Source: Bacteroidota bacterium (GTDB taxonomy: Bacteria; Bacteroidota; Bacteroidia; Chitinophagales; Chitinophagaceae). From it: a stretch of DNA of 64,000 nt. Of this stretch, positions 16,837 through 24,307 are shown in pieces (positions within the stretch are counted from its first letter, which is position 1; every line of letters begins with the position of its first letter). The stretch is from the NCBI GenBank assembly GCA_020161435.1, contig JAIUNV010000002.1:186001-250000 (forward strand), read 5' to 3'. The notes under the pieces were generated by a model, which was not told where the DNA came from, made no database searches, and saw only the letters and a program-made list of their open reading frames with translations. A program made the position numbers and the translations under genes.

Positions 16837-17670
16837 ATGAAAAAGATTGTTGTTGCTGCATCACTGGCCCTGTGTATGGTAGCCGGTGCTCAGGCCCAGG
16901 CCCTCAAAACTCCTGCGCCTTCTACTACTCAGTACATTAAGCAAGATTTTGGTTTGGGTACCATTGAGCTGAGCTACAGCCGCCCCAGCGCCAAAGGCCG
17001 TGTGGTAATGGGCGATTTGGTGCCCTACGGTAAAGTATGGCGTACCGGTGCCAACAATGCAACCACCCTCACCTTTAGCGATGATGTAACCATTGGTGGC
17101 AAACTGGTAAAAGCCGGTAAGTACGGTCTGCTTTCAATTCCTGATGCCAAAGAGTGGACACTCATCATCACCAAAGATTTGAATGTCACCAGCCCAGCTG
17201 CGTACAACGAAGCCAATGATGTGGTACGTGTAAAAGTGCCCGCTACTACCGTAGGTATGAAGGCTGAAACCTTTACCATGCAGTTTCAGAGCATTACCAA
17301 CAGCACTTGCGAATTGCACCTGCGTTGGGACAATGTAATGGTAGCACTGCCCATCAGCACCGATGTAGATGGCAAGGTAATGGCACAGATTAAGCAGGTA
17401 ATGGAAGTAGACAGCAAGCCTTATTTTGCTGCTGCCCAGTACTACTACGACAATGGTAAAGACCTGAAGACTGCCCGTGAGTGGGCCGACAAAGCAGTAG
17501 CTGCCAGCCCTAATGCGTATTGGGTAGCGTTGCTCAATGCCCGCATTTGCGCCAAGCTCGGCGACAAAGCGGCAGCAAAAGCCATGGCCGAAAAAACAGT
17601 TGACCTGGCCACCAAAGGCAAAAACGACGATTATGTAAAAATGGCCAACGACCTGCTGAAAACTTTGTAA
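16837..17670 (+). CDS. DUF2911-domain exported protein
   Basis: A 277-residue protein with a signal peptide (MKKIVVAASLALCMVAGAQAQ). DUF2911 spans about residues 25-165: the GTIELSYSRPSAKGRVVMG and VWRTGANNATTLTF segments are diagnostic, followed by the KAGKYGLLSIP strand. A C-terminal helical part (about 185-277) resembles tetratricopeptide-like repeats (TAREWADKAVAASPNAYW). The function of DUF2911 is not known; members are common in Bacteroidota and presumed periplasmic. The open frame starts at 16762, but its first 25 residues lie upstream of the candidate -7 box, so 16837 is preferred. A strong terminator follows. Confidence 0.88.
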   Translation: MKKIVVAASLALCMVAGAQAQALKTPAPSTTQYIKQDFGLGTIELSYSRPSAKGRVVMGDLVPYGKVWRTGANNATTLTFSDDVTIGGKLVKAGKYGLLSIPDAKEWTLIITKDLNVTSPAAYNEANDVVRVKVPATTVGMKAETFTMQFQSITNSTCELHLRWDNVMVALPISTDVDGKVMAQIKQVMEVDSKPYFAAAQYYYDNGKDLKTAREWADKAVAASPNAYWVALLNARICAKLGDKAAAKAMAEKTVDLATKGKNDDYVKMANDLLKTL

Positions 17671-17690
17671 GCTGCAGTTGTTGTGGTAAT

Positions 17691-17722
17691 AAAAAAAGGA
17701 TGGCGAGAGTCATCCTTTTTTT
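17691..17722 (+). terminator. Terminator after the DUF2911 gene
   Basis: A7 run, stem AGGATG/CATCCT with loop GCGAGAGT, then T7. The A and T runs extend the pairing and make it effective on both strands. Confidence 0.9.
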
Positions 17723-17761
17723 GTTGGGAGAAGTGATGAGCTTAGGATTTGTTAGAGTGTT

Positions 17762-17796
17762 GAAAGCGCCCCCTGTGGTGTTTTCACCATCAGCAA
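17762..17796. repeat. Structured repeat copy A (left of parDE)
   Basis: GAAAGCGCC followed by a small hairpin TGGTG-TTTT-CACCA and CAGCAA. It aligns with copy B at 18481-18515 (same GAAAGCGCC, same TTTT loop, same CAGCAA), and the paired bases next to the loop differ together (GGTG/CACC here, GGTA/TACC in B), so the stem is conserved rather than the exact sequence. The left and right arms of copy B are not evident here. Confidence 0.6.
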
Positions 17797-17807
17797 TCAC
17801 CCAATCC

Positions 17808-17815
17808 TAAATTTG
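17808..17815 (+). promoter_or_regulatory. -7 box (TAAATTTG) of the parDE operon
   Basis: Exact TAnnTTTG placed 46 nt before the antitoxin ATG. The expected transcript start falls on the palindrome at 17823-17837, consistent with repression by the antitoxin or complex. Confidence 0.6.
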
Positions 17816-17822
17816 CGGCCTA

Positions 17823-17837
17823 TACCAAGAATTGGTA
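17823..17837. promoter_or_regulatory. Palindromic operator candidate for parDE
   Basis: TACCAAGAATTGGTA: a perfect 6-bp inverted repeat with a 3-nt centre, located about 7 nt downstream of the -7 box and 24 nt before the antitoxin start. ParD-type antitoxins autoregulate by binding such palindromes. Confidence 0.6.
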
Positions 17838-17861
17838 TTTTCATACTCAAAATGCAGTGAC

Positions 17862-18116
17862 ATGGCCAAAAACACGTCTATTTTATTGGGAGATTATTTC
17901 GACCAGTTCATCAGTAGCCAGATTGAAACAGGGCGTTTTTCGTCTGCCAGCGAAGTTGTAAGAGCTGCGCTTCGTCTTTTTGAGCAAGAAGAGCGTAAGA
18001 AAGCAAACCTGATACATGAACTCAAAGCGGGAGAAGAATCGGGTTTTGTAGCGCATTTCGACAGGGCTGCATTTCTGAAAGGCCTGCACGAAAAACAGGT
18101 AGCAGATGGCATATAG
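17862..18116 (+). CDS. ParD-family antitoxin
   Basis: An 84-residue protein with an N-terminal ribbon-helix-helix DNA-binding domain (AKNTSILLGDYFDQFISSQIETGRFSSASEVVRAALRLFEQEE, the typical ParD pattern with SASEVVRAALRL). The C-terminal part (about 50-84) should bind and neutralise the toxin. The start at 17862 is preferred over an upstream TTG at 17832, which lies inside the palindrome. The gene overlaps the toxin gene by 11 nt, so translation is coupled. Structured repeats lie on either side of the pair. Confidence 0.9.
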   Translation: MAKNTSILLGDYFDQFISSQIETGRFSSASEVVRAALRLFEQEERKKANLIHELKAGEESGFVAHFDRAAFLKGLHEKQVADGI

Positions 18117-18405
18117 CATCAGCCACAAAGCAGCAGCAGACATGGAACAAATCTGGTTGTATACTGTTGAGCACTGGTCTGTAGAACAGGCTGACAGGTA
18201 TATCAACCTCATCTTCGACGAAATAGAATACCTGACAGTACATCCCAGTTCAGGAAAAGATTACAGCCACATACGTGAACAGTACCGTTGTAGCAAAGTA
18301 AAATCGCATTTAATATTTTACAGATCCGCCAATAACGGAATCGGCATCGATATCATTCGGGTACTGCATCAACGAATGGATATTGAAAGCAGGCTTGGAG
18401 AGTAA
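18106..18405 (+). CDS. ParE/RelE-family toxin
   Basis: A 99-residue protein of normal toxin length with the ParE pattern: an opening YSISHKAAADMEQIWLYT, a central LTVHPSSGKDYSHIREQYRC, the KSHLIFYRS strand and a closing IDIIRVLHQRMDIESRL. ParE toxins usually poison DNA gyrase, while the related RelE toxins cleave mRNA; which applies here cannot be told. It is translated with the antitoxin through an 11-nt overlap. Confidence 0.9.
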   Translation: MAYSISHKAAADMEQIWLYTVEHWSVEQADRYINLIFDEIEYLTVHPSSGKDYSHIREQYRCSKVKSHLIFYRSANNGIGIDIIRVLHQRMDIESRLGE

Positions 18406-18443
18406 GTGTTGTGCTGTCAGTAATATTTAATGAAGCACGTTTC

Positions 18444-18559
18444 CCAGCAACTTTTCCAGCCGGGGACGTTGCGTGACATCGAAAGCGCCGCTGTTGGTAT
18501 TTTTACCAACAGCAAGTGATGTAGATTTTAAGAATTGCGGGTGATAACACCCGCAAAGG
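18444..18559. repeat. Structured repeat copy B (between parE and the SIR2 gene)
   Basis: A 116-nt element with three parts. The left arm (18444-18472, CCAGCAAC...GGGGAC-TTGC type) matches copy C. The centre is GAAAGCGCC plus a perfect 10-bp hairpin (18490-18513, stem GCTGTTGGTA, loop TTTT), matching copy A. The right arm is a perfect 9-bp hairpin (18535-18556, stem TTGCGGGTG, loop ATAA) ending in GATAACACCCGCAAAGG, matching copy C. It ends 16 nt before the SIR2 start codon. No ORF of its own is convincing. Confidence 0.7.
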
Positions 18560-18575
18560 AAAAAATGAAAAAAAT

Positions 18576-19724
18576 ATGGCAATAACTTTTCTACTTGGTG
18601 CAGGGTTTTCAATGGAAGCGAACTATCCTAGTGCTCATGCTTTAAATGAAAAGTTTTTTACTAATGTCGAAAACAAGCTTTTGAAATTTTCATCAGGGGA
18701 ATGGATGTGGGACGAGTATGATGAAGTCACTTCTCATAACGGAAAGCTCAATACAGACTATTTAAATGTTTCTTATTTGCATAGTGAATTAATTGACGTC
18801 TTTCAGAAAACAACCTTTCAACCGTTTGATTATGAAGTATACTATGACTGGATATTCCAAAACGATTTCTCGATAAGCATAATTAAAGAATGTTGCCAAA
18901 GAGTAAATCAAAGATTAAAAAAAACTTATAAGTCAATTAGCGATGACTTTCTTTTTTCAGATCCTGGTGTAAATGAACTAAATAAAATAAGAGAAAGCTA
19001 TGTTTATCTAATTGCAGACTTATTGAGAAGACCTTATGATAGAGAGATAAATTCGAATCACTACAACGCATTTATTAATTGTATTTCAGGAATCGAATCG
19101 AATATTTTTACATTAAATCATGATACTTTATTGGAACATTTATTTGCTAAAAATAACATCAAATATTCCGATGGATTCTCCTCGAATGAAAGCATTTTAG
19201 TTAACGTAGAAAAAAATCCTCTAACAGTATTTACAAACTCTTTTGAAGAAAAAACAAGACTTCATAAGCTTCATGGCAGTATTGATTACTATCGTTTTCA
19301 AGAATTGAGTCAATCTAATGGGGTTTATTATGATACATCCAATTATTGGTTTTTCAAACCAAGTACATATTGGGAAAAACATATTGTTTCAAAAATTGAC
19401 CCAACAAATCAAAAGATAATTCAGTCTTTGAATCCTGATATTAAACCACAATTCCTTACTGGAAAGTCGAAATCAGAGAAAATGAGTAATCATCTTATTT
19501 ATAAAAACTTATATACTCGATTTAAAAACTCGCTTAGGTCTACCGAAAAACTGATAATCATTGGCTACTCCTTTAGAGATAACCATATCAATGAGTTATT
19601 AATTCATTTTTTGTCTGTAAACACATGTCCAATAGTTAATATAAATCCGTATGTAAGCTTTCCATTTAGACGCAATTATTCCAAATTAAATATCACTGAA
19701 TTAAAGTCGATTCGCTCTCTCTAA
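18576..19724 (+). CDS. SIR2-domain protein (SIR2_2 type), probable defence NADase
   Basis: A 382-residue protein. It has a nucleotide-binding opening (ITFLLGAGFSMEANYPSA), an FTLNHDTLLEHLF segment with the conserved Asn-His-Asp, a LHKLHGSIDY motif with the putative catalytic His, and IIIGYSFRDNHINELLIHF near the end. This is the SIR2_2 pattern found in stand-alone prokaryotic proteins linked to phage defence, where the SIR2 domain degrades NAD+. No partner gene (TIR, Argonaute, HerA, STAND ATPase) adjoins it. The coding sequence is markedly richer in A and T than its neighbours, which points to recent transfer. The ATG at 18576 is used because an upstream ATG at 18565 meets a stop after six codons. 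Confidence 0.82.
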   Translation: MAITFLLGAGFSMEANYPSAHALNEKFFTNVENKLLKFSSGEWMWDEYDEVTSHNGKLNTDYLNVSYLHSELIDVFQKTTFQPFDYEVYYDWIFQNDFSISIIKECCQRVNQRLKKTYKSISDDFLFSDPGVNELNKIRESYVYLIADLLRRPYDREINSNHYNAFINCISGIESNIFTLNHDTLLEHLFAKNNIKYSDGFSSNESILVNVEKNPLTVFTNSFEEKTRLHKLHGSIDYYRFQELSQSNGVYYDTSNYWFFKPSTYWEKHIVSKIDPTNQKIIQSLNPDIKPQFLTGKSKSEKMSNHLIYKNLYTRFKNSLRSTEKLIIIGYSFRDNHINELLIHFLSVNTCPIVNINPYVSFPFRRNYSKLNITELKSIRSL

Positions 19725-19742
19725 AACTCTCTCACCCCTTTT

Positions 19743-19814
19743 CCAGCAACGGCTCCGCAAGGGACTTTGCAATATGCTTTAAAGATTTTTTGCAAGCGAT
19801 AACACCCACAAAGG
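19743..19814. repeat. Structured repeat copy C (right of the SIR2 gene)
   Basis: The left part (19743-19770: CCAGCAAC, TCC, GGGAC, TTTGC) matches the left arm of copy B with about three quarters identity by eye. The right part (19798-19814, GATAACACCCACAAAGG) differs from that of copy B by one base. The central GAAAGCGCC hairpin seen in A and B is missing. The copy ends 13 nt before the stop of the convergent amidohydrolase gene. Confidence 0.65.
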
Positions 19815-19827
19815 CAACATCACACAA

Positions 19828-21111
19828 TCACTTATACCGCACCCCATTTTTCATTACCAGCTGCACCTGATACAGGGCTTGCAGGTTCTCCAAAGGATTG
19901 CCGGCTACAGCAATGATATCAGCCCACTTGCCGGCTTGTATTCGGCCGAGGTTGGGCAGTTGCAACCAGTCGGCATTGCCGGCGGTAGCGGCTTTCAGTA
20001 CTTGTGGTATGGGCATACCGTATTCGGCCATCAGCAATAACTCCTGCACATTGCTGCCGTGGGCAAATACGCCCACATCGCCGCCAAACACAATACCCAC
20101 GCCCGACTGCAAGGCAGCGGCAAAAGATTGTCGCTTTTTAGTTATGGATACCGGCTCGGACTCCTGCCCTTTTTTCCAGCCACGGTAAAGCGCTATCGAT
20201 TCGCTGGCGGCCAGTGTGGGGCAATACGCCACCCCTTTTTGTTGCATCAGCTGAAAAGTAGCAAGGTCGCCTTCATCGCCATGCTCAATGGTAGCCACGC
20301 CTGCCAGCGTAGCCCGGCGCATGGCTTCGGGGGTAACGGCATGTACCACCACCGGCCGGCCTGCACTGGAAGCTACCGCCACCGCCACCGACAATTCTTC
20401 CTGTGTAAACGTAGGGCGGGCAGTGCGGCCCACACCCCAGTAATAATCGCCGTAGAGTTTTATCACATCGGCCCCCTTGCCTATCTGGCTGCGTATTTCT
20501 TTGGTCAGTCCTTCTACGCCATCGGCTTCGGCAGCGCCTTTGGGATAATCCACATCGGCCGATTTGCTTTTGGGTCCGTAGCTACCGGTGGCCACAATGG
20601 CCTTGGTAGCCACCAGCATGCGGGGCCCGGGAATGACGCCTTTATCAATGGCTTGCTTGAGGCCCACATCATCGTAGTTGGCGCCTTCCGTTCCCAAATC
20701 ACGAACGGTGGTAATGCCCGCCATCAGCGTGGCACGGGCATGGTTCACGGCACGGGCAATGCGTTCTGCCGCCGACTCCTCCAGCACCTGCTCATTCCAG
20801 CTCACTTCGTTGTACGGATGCAACAGCAGGTGTGAATGGCCTTCAATTAAACCGGGTAGCAGGGTTTTACCTGCCAACGAAATGGTTTGCAGCGGTGCCT
20901 TACCATAAGCTGTTGCGGAAAAACCGGCCTTGGGCCCTGCATATACAATGAGATGGCCCTGCACCGCTACCGCCCAACCAGTATGCATTTGCTCGCCATC
21001 CCACACCCGATCGGGCATCAGCAGACGAAGCGTATCTGTAGCTGTTTGTGCCTGCGCCGTATGCAAGCCCAGCATCAGGAATAAAAACAAGCGGAACCAG
21101 CGTTGGCTCAT
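19828..21111 (-). CDS. Exported amidohydrolase-family protein
   Basis: A 427-residue protein with a signal peptide (about 1-21, ending TAQAQ). It is an imidazolonepropionase-like metal hydrolase: an initial beta-sandwich, then LLPGLIEGHSHLLLHP (metal-binding HxH), TTVRDLGTEG, VIKLYGDYYW (the conserved Lys), VVVHAVTPEAM and IEHGDEGD (further metal His), and FGGDVGVF with the final Asp. Such exported members cleave cyclic amides or dipeptides; the substrate is not known. It is transcribed toward the SIR2 block and convergent with it. A 219-nt gap separates it from the divergent thioredoxin gene. Confidence 0.88.
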   Translation of the reverse strand: MSQRWFRLFLFLMLGLHTAQAQTATDTLRLLMPDRVWDGEQMHTGWAVAVQGHLIVYAGPKAGFSATAYGKAPLQTISLAGKTLLPGLIEGHSHLLLHPYNEVSWNEQVLEESAAERIARAVNHARATLMAGITTVRDLGTEGANYDDVGLKQAIDKGVIPGPRMLVATKAIVATGSYGPKSKSADVDYPKGAAEADGVEGLTKEIRSQIGKGADVIKLYGDYYWGVGRTARPTFTQEELSVAVAVASSAGRPVVVHAVTPEAMRRATLAGVATIEHGDEGDLATFQLMQQKGVAYCPTLAASESIALYRGWKKGQESEPVSITKKRQSFAAALQSGVGIVFGGDVGVFAHGSNVQELLLMAEYGMPIPQVLKAATAGNADWLQLPNLGRIQAGKWADIIAVAGNPLENLQALYQVQLVMKNGVRYK

Positions 21112-21275
21112 GTTGGTACAATTTAGGCTGACAAATTAGCCATTGGGTGCCATTCCGCCACGGCCCTTCACCCTTTTCCTTCACAGGCTCTTCACATTTG
21201 TATGCCCAACTGGCAGGCAAATGACCTGTGCACCTTTCGTGGAAAAGCCAAATGGCAGAAAATTTCAAATGGCTT

Positions 21276-21283
21276 TATTTTTG
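21276..21283 (+). promoter_or_regulatory. -7 box (TATTTTTG) upstream of trxA
   Basis: Exact TAnnTTTG, 48 nt before the thioredoxin ATG. No clear TTTG -33 element is visible. Confidence 0.4.
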
Positions 21284-21330
21284 ATTTTCTCTCTACGAAC
21301 ATTTCTAACCAATCAAAAAAAGGATATACA

Positions 21331-21648
21331 ATGGCTTTAGAATTTACCGATGCCGCTTTTAAGAAAGACGTGCTCGAAAGTGATAAACTGACTGTGGTGG
21401 ATTTTTGGGCAGAATGGTGTGGCCCCTGCCGTGCTATCGGTCCCGTAATTGAAGACCTGAGCAAAGAATACGCCGGTAAAATTCAGGTGGGCAAACTCAA
21501 CGTAGACCACAATCCTGAAGTAAGCATCAACTACGGCATCACTTCTATTCCTGCCATCCTGTTTTTCAAAAACGGTCAGGTGGTAGACAAACTGGTAGGT
21601 GCTCAGCCCAAGTCAAACTTCGTGAAGAAGATTGAGCAACACATGTAA
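21331..21648 (+). CDS. trxA: Thioredoxin
   Basis: A 105-residue cytoplasmic thioredoxin with the active site WCGPC (Trp29, Cys30, Cys33) and the cis-proline segment TSIPAIL. The length and the [12 protein letters not shown] context are standard. The longer open frame from 21202 adds an implausible N-terminus; the ATG at 21331 follows AGGATATACA. An exact -7 box TATTTTTG at 21276-21283 lies upstream. It reduces protein disulfides with electrons from thioredoxin reductase, which is not in this window. Confidence 0.96.
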   Translation: MALEFTDAAFKKDVLESDKLTVVDFWAEWCGPCRAIGPVIEDLSKEYAGKIQVGKLNVDHNPEVSINYGITSIPAILFFKNGQVVDKLVGAQPKSNFVKKIEQHM

Positions 21649-21685
21649 GAAAGTCCCGATTGTATCGGGTTAAATTTTAGCACTG

Positions 21686-21725
21686 CAACCTGTCATCATT
21701 CAATTTGATGACAGGTTGCTTTATT
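21686..21725 (+). terminator. Terminator after trxA
   Basis: A perfect 13-bp stem (CAACCTGTCATCA / TGATGACAGGTTG, 21686-21718) with a 7-nt loop, followed by CTTTATTTTG. A smaller hairpin CCCGAT-TGT-ATCGGG precedes it at 21655-21669. Confidence 0.8.
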
Positions 21726-21734
21726 TTGCAGCTT

Positions 21735-22262
21735 ATGGAACAATCAATTTTTAATACGTGGAGAGAGCTGGTGCCGGCCGATTTTGCCGACAACAGCCGT
21801 GTGTGGATTTATCAGTGCAACCGCATGCTCATGATGAGCGAAGCCTTGCAGGTAGAACCAATGCTGGAAGATTTTGTAGCCAACTGGAAAAGTCATGGCG
21901 CCCCGGTGAAGGGTTACGCCAATTTATTCTTCGGTCAGTTTTTGGTGATTATGGCCGATGAAAGTGCCACCACGGTGGGCGGTTGTAGCACCGATAGTTC
22001 GGTACGCATGGTAAAAGAAATTGAACAACGTTTTCGGGTAAATATGTTCGACCGTTTGTCGCTGGCTTTTTTGGTAAAAGGCAAAGTAGAAATGCTGCCC
22101 TTACAACAGTTGCAATACGGTATCGAAAAAGGCTTTATTACACCGGATACCATTTACTTTAATAACCTGGTACAAACCAAGGCCGACTGGCTACACAAGT
22201 GGATGGTGCCTGCTGCTCAAAGCTGGCTGGCCAGCCGCTACAAGCCACTCACCACCGTATAA
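21735..22262 (+). CDS. Conserved Bacteroidota protein of unknown function
   Basis: A 175-residue soluble protein. Close relatives in Bacteroidota are, from memory, often labelled ABC transporter ATPase, but no Walker A, signature or Walker B motif is present, so that label is not supported. Visible features are an acidic helical N-terminus, a central FFGQFLVIMADESATTVGGCSTDSSVR segment with small residues, and a C-terminal WLHKWMVPAAQSWLASRY helix. The next gene follows after 23 nt on the same strand. Function unknown. Confidence 0.75.
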   Translation: MEQSIFNTWRELVPADFADNSRVWIYQCNRMLMMSEALQVEPMLEDFVANWKSHGAPVKGYANLFFGQFLVIMADESATTVGGCSTDSSVRMVKEIEQRFRVNMFDRLSLAFLVKGKVEMLPLQQLQYGIEKGFITPDTIYFNNLVQTKADWLHKWMVPAAQSWLASRYKPLTTV

Positions 22263-22285
22263 GCTTATACCACTAATTCTGCTTT

Positions 22286-22846
22286 ATGCAACGTTTCTTT
22301 TCTTCCAAATGGCTGCTCATCGGCTGTATTACATCCGCCTTGTTTGCTTTCAATGCCGATGGCAACGCAGCCGGATTTGTGCCAGTCAAAAAAGACAGAG
22401 CCATCATTGTACAAGAAACGGTGCAACAAATAATGCTGTACAAAAAAGCGGAACAAACTGCCTTCACCTTGGCTGGCTTTGAGCAGTTTTTAGGACGAAA
22501 ACTGAGCAAAAAAGAGAAGCGGATTTTTACCGTTTATAATTTTTATACTGAGCTGACTCCGGAAGAAGAAGCAGCGATGATTCAAAATAAACGGATGGGC
22601 AACTGGAGCATGATTATGGGTATTGCGGGTTTTGTGGTAATGTTCATTCCTTACGTATCGGCACTCACAATTGCGCTTTGGCCAGCCGCCATTATAACGG
22701 GCATTATTGCCATCAGTAGAGCTAAAAAATTCGACAATAGAAAAGGCAGCGGTTTTGCATCGGGACTTGCAGGTTTGCTTACCGGTGGGCTTGGTTTGGT
22801 GCTGTCATTTTTGGCGGTATTAGTGATTTTGGCGCTTTGGCAATAG
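22286..22846 (+). CDS. Small membrane protein of unknown function
   Basis: A 186-residue protein with an N-terminal signal or anchor segment (SKWLLIGCITSALFAFNADG), a charged soluble part (about 35-110, containing KKAEQTAFTLAGFEQFLGRKLSKKEKR), and two or three C-terminal membrane segments (MIMGIAGFVVMFIPYVSAL, LAGLLTGGLGLVLSFLAVLVILALW). The membrane part resembles small DUF4190-type proteins, but I cannot name a family with confidence. It ends 26 nt before the stop of the convergent peptidase T gene. Confidence 0.7.
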   Translation: MQRFFSSKWLLIGCITSALFAFNADGNAAGFVPVKKDRAIIVQETVQQIMLYKKAEQTAFTLAGFEQFLGRKLSKKEKRIFTVYNFYTELTPEEEAAMIQNKRMGNWSMIMGIAGFVVMFIPYVSALTIALWPAAIITGIIAISRAKKFDNRKGSGFASGLAGLLTGGLGLVLSFLAVLVILALWQ

Positions 22847-22872
22847 TTATTGCCTCGCCAATATTGAACTCT

Positions 22873-24117
22873 TTACTTCGCCCATAACTGTACCAGCGTT
22901 ACCAACACATCAGAAGCTTTTTGCATGTCCTGCACACTTATCCATTCGTGCTTGCCATGCAGGTTTTGCATACCGGTAAAAATATTGGGGCAAGGCAGGC
23001 CCATAAAACTCAGACGACTACCATCGGTACCACCACGAATGGCTTCCATTTTGACAGTAAGTCCATTGGCTTCAATAGCTTGCTTTGCCAACGTTACAAT
23101 CTGCGGATGTTTGTCCAATACTTCTTTCATGTTGCGGTATTGCTCGGTTACCACAAAATCCATGGTAGCGCCTGGAAACTCTGCCACTACCTGAGCTGCC
23201 AATTGTTGCAAACGGGTTTCATGCTCTGCCAGCTTATACGTTTCAAAATCACGAACAATGAAATGAATGGAAGCTTTTTCAGCAATACCTGTAAGTTGTA
23301 CCGGATGCACAAAGCCTTCCCTTTTTTCGGTGGTTTCAGGGCTCCATTCTGCTTTCGGTAAACGATCGAGAATGGCACCGGCTACTTTCAATGCATTTAC
23401 CAAAATGCCTTTGGCTGTGCCGGGATGCACACTTACCCCATGCACTACTATTTCTACGCCATCAGCACTAAAGGTTTCATCTTCCAAATCGCCGGCTTCG
23501 CCACCATCCAATGTGTAACCGAACTGTGCACCGAGTTTTTGCAAATCAACTTTGGCGGTTCCACGTCCCACTTCTTCATCTGGCGTAAACAATATTTTAA
23601 TGGCACCATGCCTGAGCTCAGGATGCTGCATCAGGTATTGGGCCATATCCATGATTACTGCCACACCACTTTTATCATCGGCACCCAATAAAGTACTACC
23701 GCTGGCGGTAATGATGTCGTTGCCAATCTTCTTTTGTAAATACGGGTATGCTTTGGGTGAAATAATCTGCGTAGGATCGTCAGGCAATATCAAGTCACGT
23801 CCATCGTATTGACGATGCATCATGGGCCGAACGTTGGTCCCGCTGCAATCCGGCGCCGTATCTACATGGCTGCAAAAACAAATCACCGGCACATCATGCT
23901 CCACATTGGCAGGAATGGTAGCGTACACATAACCGTACTCATCCATATGTGCATCGGCTATGCCCATGGCTTGCAGCTCTTTTGCCAGTATGGCCGACAA
24001 ATATTTCTGCTTTTCTGTACTGGGAAAGCTGCTGCTGTTGGGATCACTTTGGGTATCAACCTGCACATACCTGATTAATCTTTCTGCTACGCTGTATTCT
24101 TGTGCCGTCCGTTGCAT
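22873..24117 (-). CDS. pepT: Peptidase T (tripeptide aminopeptidase)
   Basis: A 414-residue M20-family zinc aminopeptidase that removes the N-terminal residue of tripeptides in the cytoplasm. Metal and catalytic segments are present: CFCSHVDTAPDCSG (His, Asp), LLGADDKSGVA (bridging Asp), LFTPDEEVGRGT (catalytic and ligand Glu), TLDGGEAGDLEDE and the final FTGMQNLHGKHEW with a ligand His. The open frame runs to 24177, but the ATG at 24117 (MQRTAQEYSVAERLIRYVQ) matches the usual start and length. It is divergent from ispH with a 190-nt gap. Confidence 0.94.
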   Translation of the reverse strand: MQRTAQEYSVAERLIRYVQVDTQSDPNSSSFPSTEKQKYLSAILAKELQAMGIADAHMDEYGYVYATIPANVEHDVPVICFCSHVDTAPDCSGTNVRPMMHRQYDGRDLILPDDPTQIISPKAYPYLQKKIGNDIITASGSTLLGADDKSGVAVIMDMAQYLMQHPELRHGAIKILFTPDEEVGRGTAKVDLQKLGAQFGYTLDGGEAGDLEDETFSADGVEIVVHGVSVHPGTAKGILVNALKVAGAILDRLPKAEWSPETTEKREGFVHPVQLTGIAEKASIHFIVRDFETYKLAEHETRLQQLAAQVVAEFPGATMDFVVTEQYRNMKEVLDKHPQIVTLAKQAIEANGLTVKMEAIRGGTDGSRLSFMGLPCPNIFTGMQNLHGKHEWISVQDMQKASDVLVTLVQLWAK

Positions 24118-24275
24118 GGTGCTTGTATTTTGAAAGATGGCAATGTACATGAAGCTGAGAAAATTCAGGAAATCCATCCCTTTTCATTTATAAAAAATTG
24201 CTGCGCATACCACTTCAGCAACCTTTCTGCAGCAGGCTTGTTGCTAAAAAGAAACAGTACTTGGCCGGCGAGGGT

Positions 24276-24283
24276 TATTTTTG
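24276..24283 (+). promoter_or_regulatory. -7 box (TATTTTTG) of ispH
   Basis: Exact TAnnTTTG, 24 nt before the ATG at 24308. It overlaps the start of the longer open frame (24281), which supports the later start. No convincing -33 element. Confidence 0.5.
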
Positions 24284-24307
24284 CAGCGGCCAACGGCCTA
24301 CATCGAT

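Noticed and set aside
17762..19814. Classical integron with attC sites
   Set aside because: The repeats bound the cargo units, but I could not find the paired GTTRRRY and RYYYAAC boxes, and no integrase lies in the window; kept as a cassette-like hypothesis only.
20059..20835. A 258-codon frame antisense to the amidohydrolase
   Set aside because: Same reasoning: the sense gene is complete with signal peptide and metal motifs, and the antisense product is His/Gly-rich without structure.
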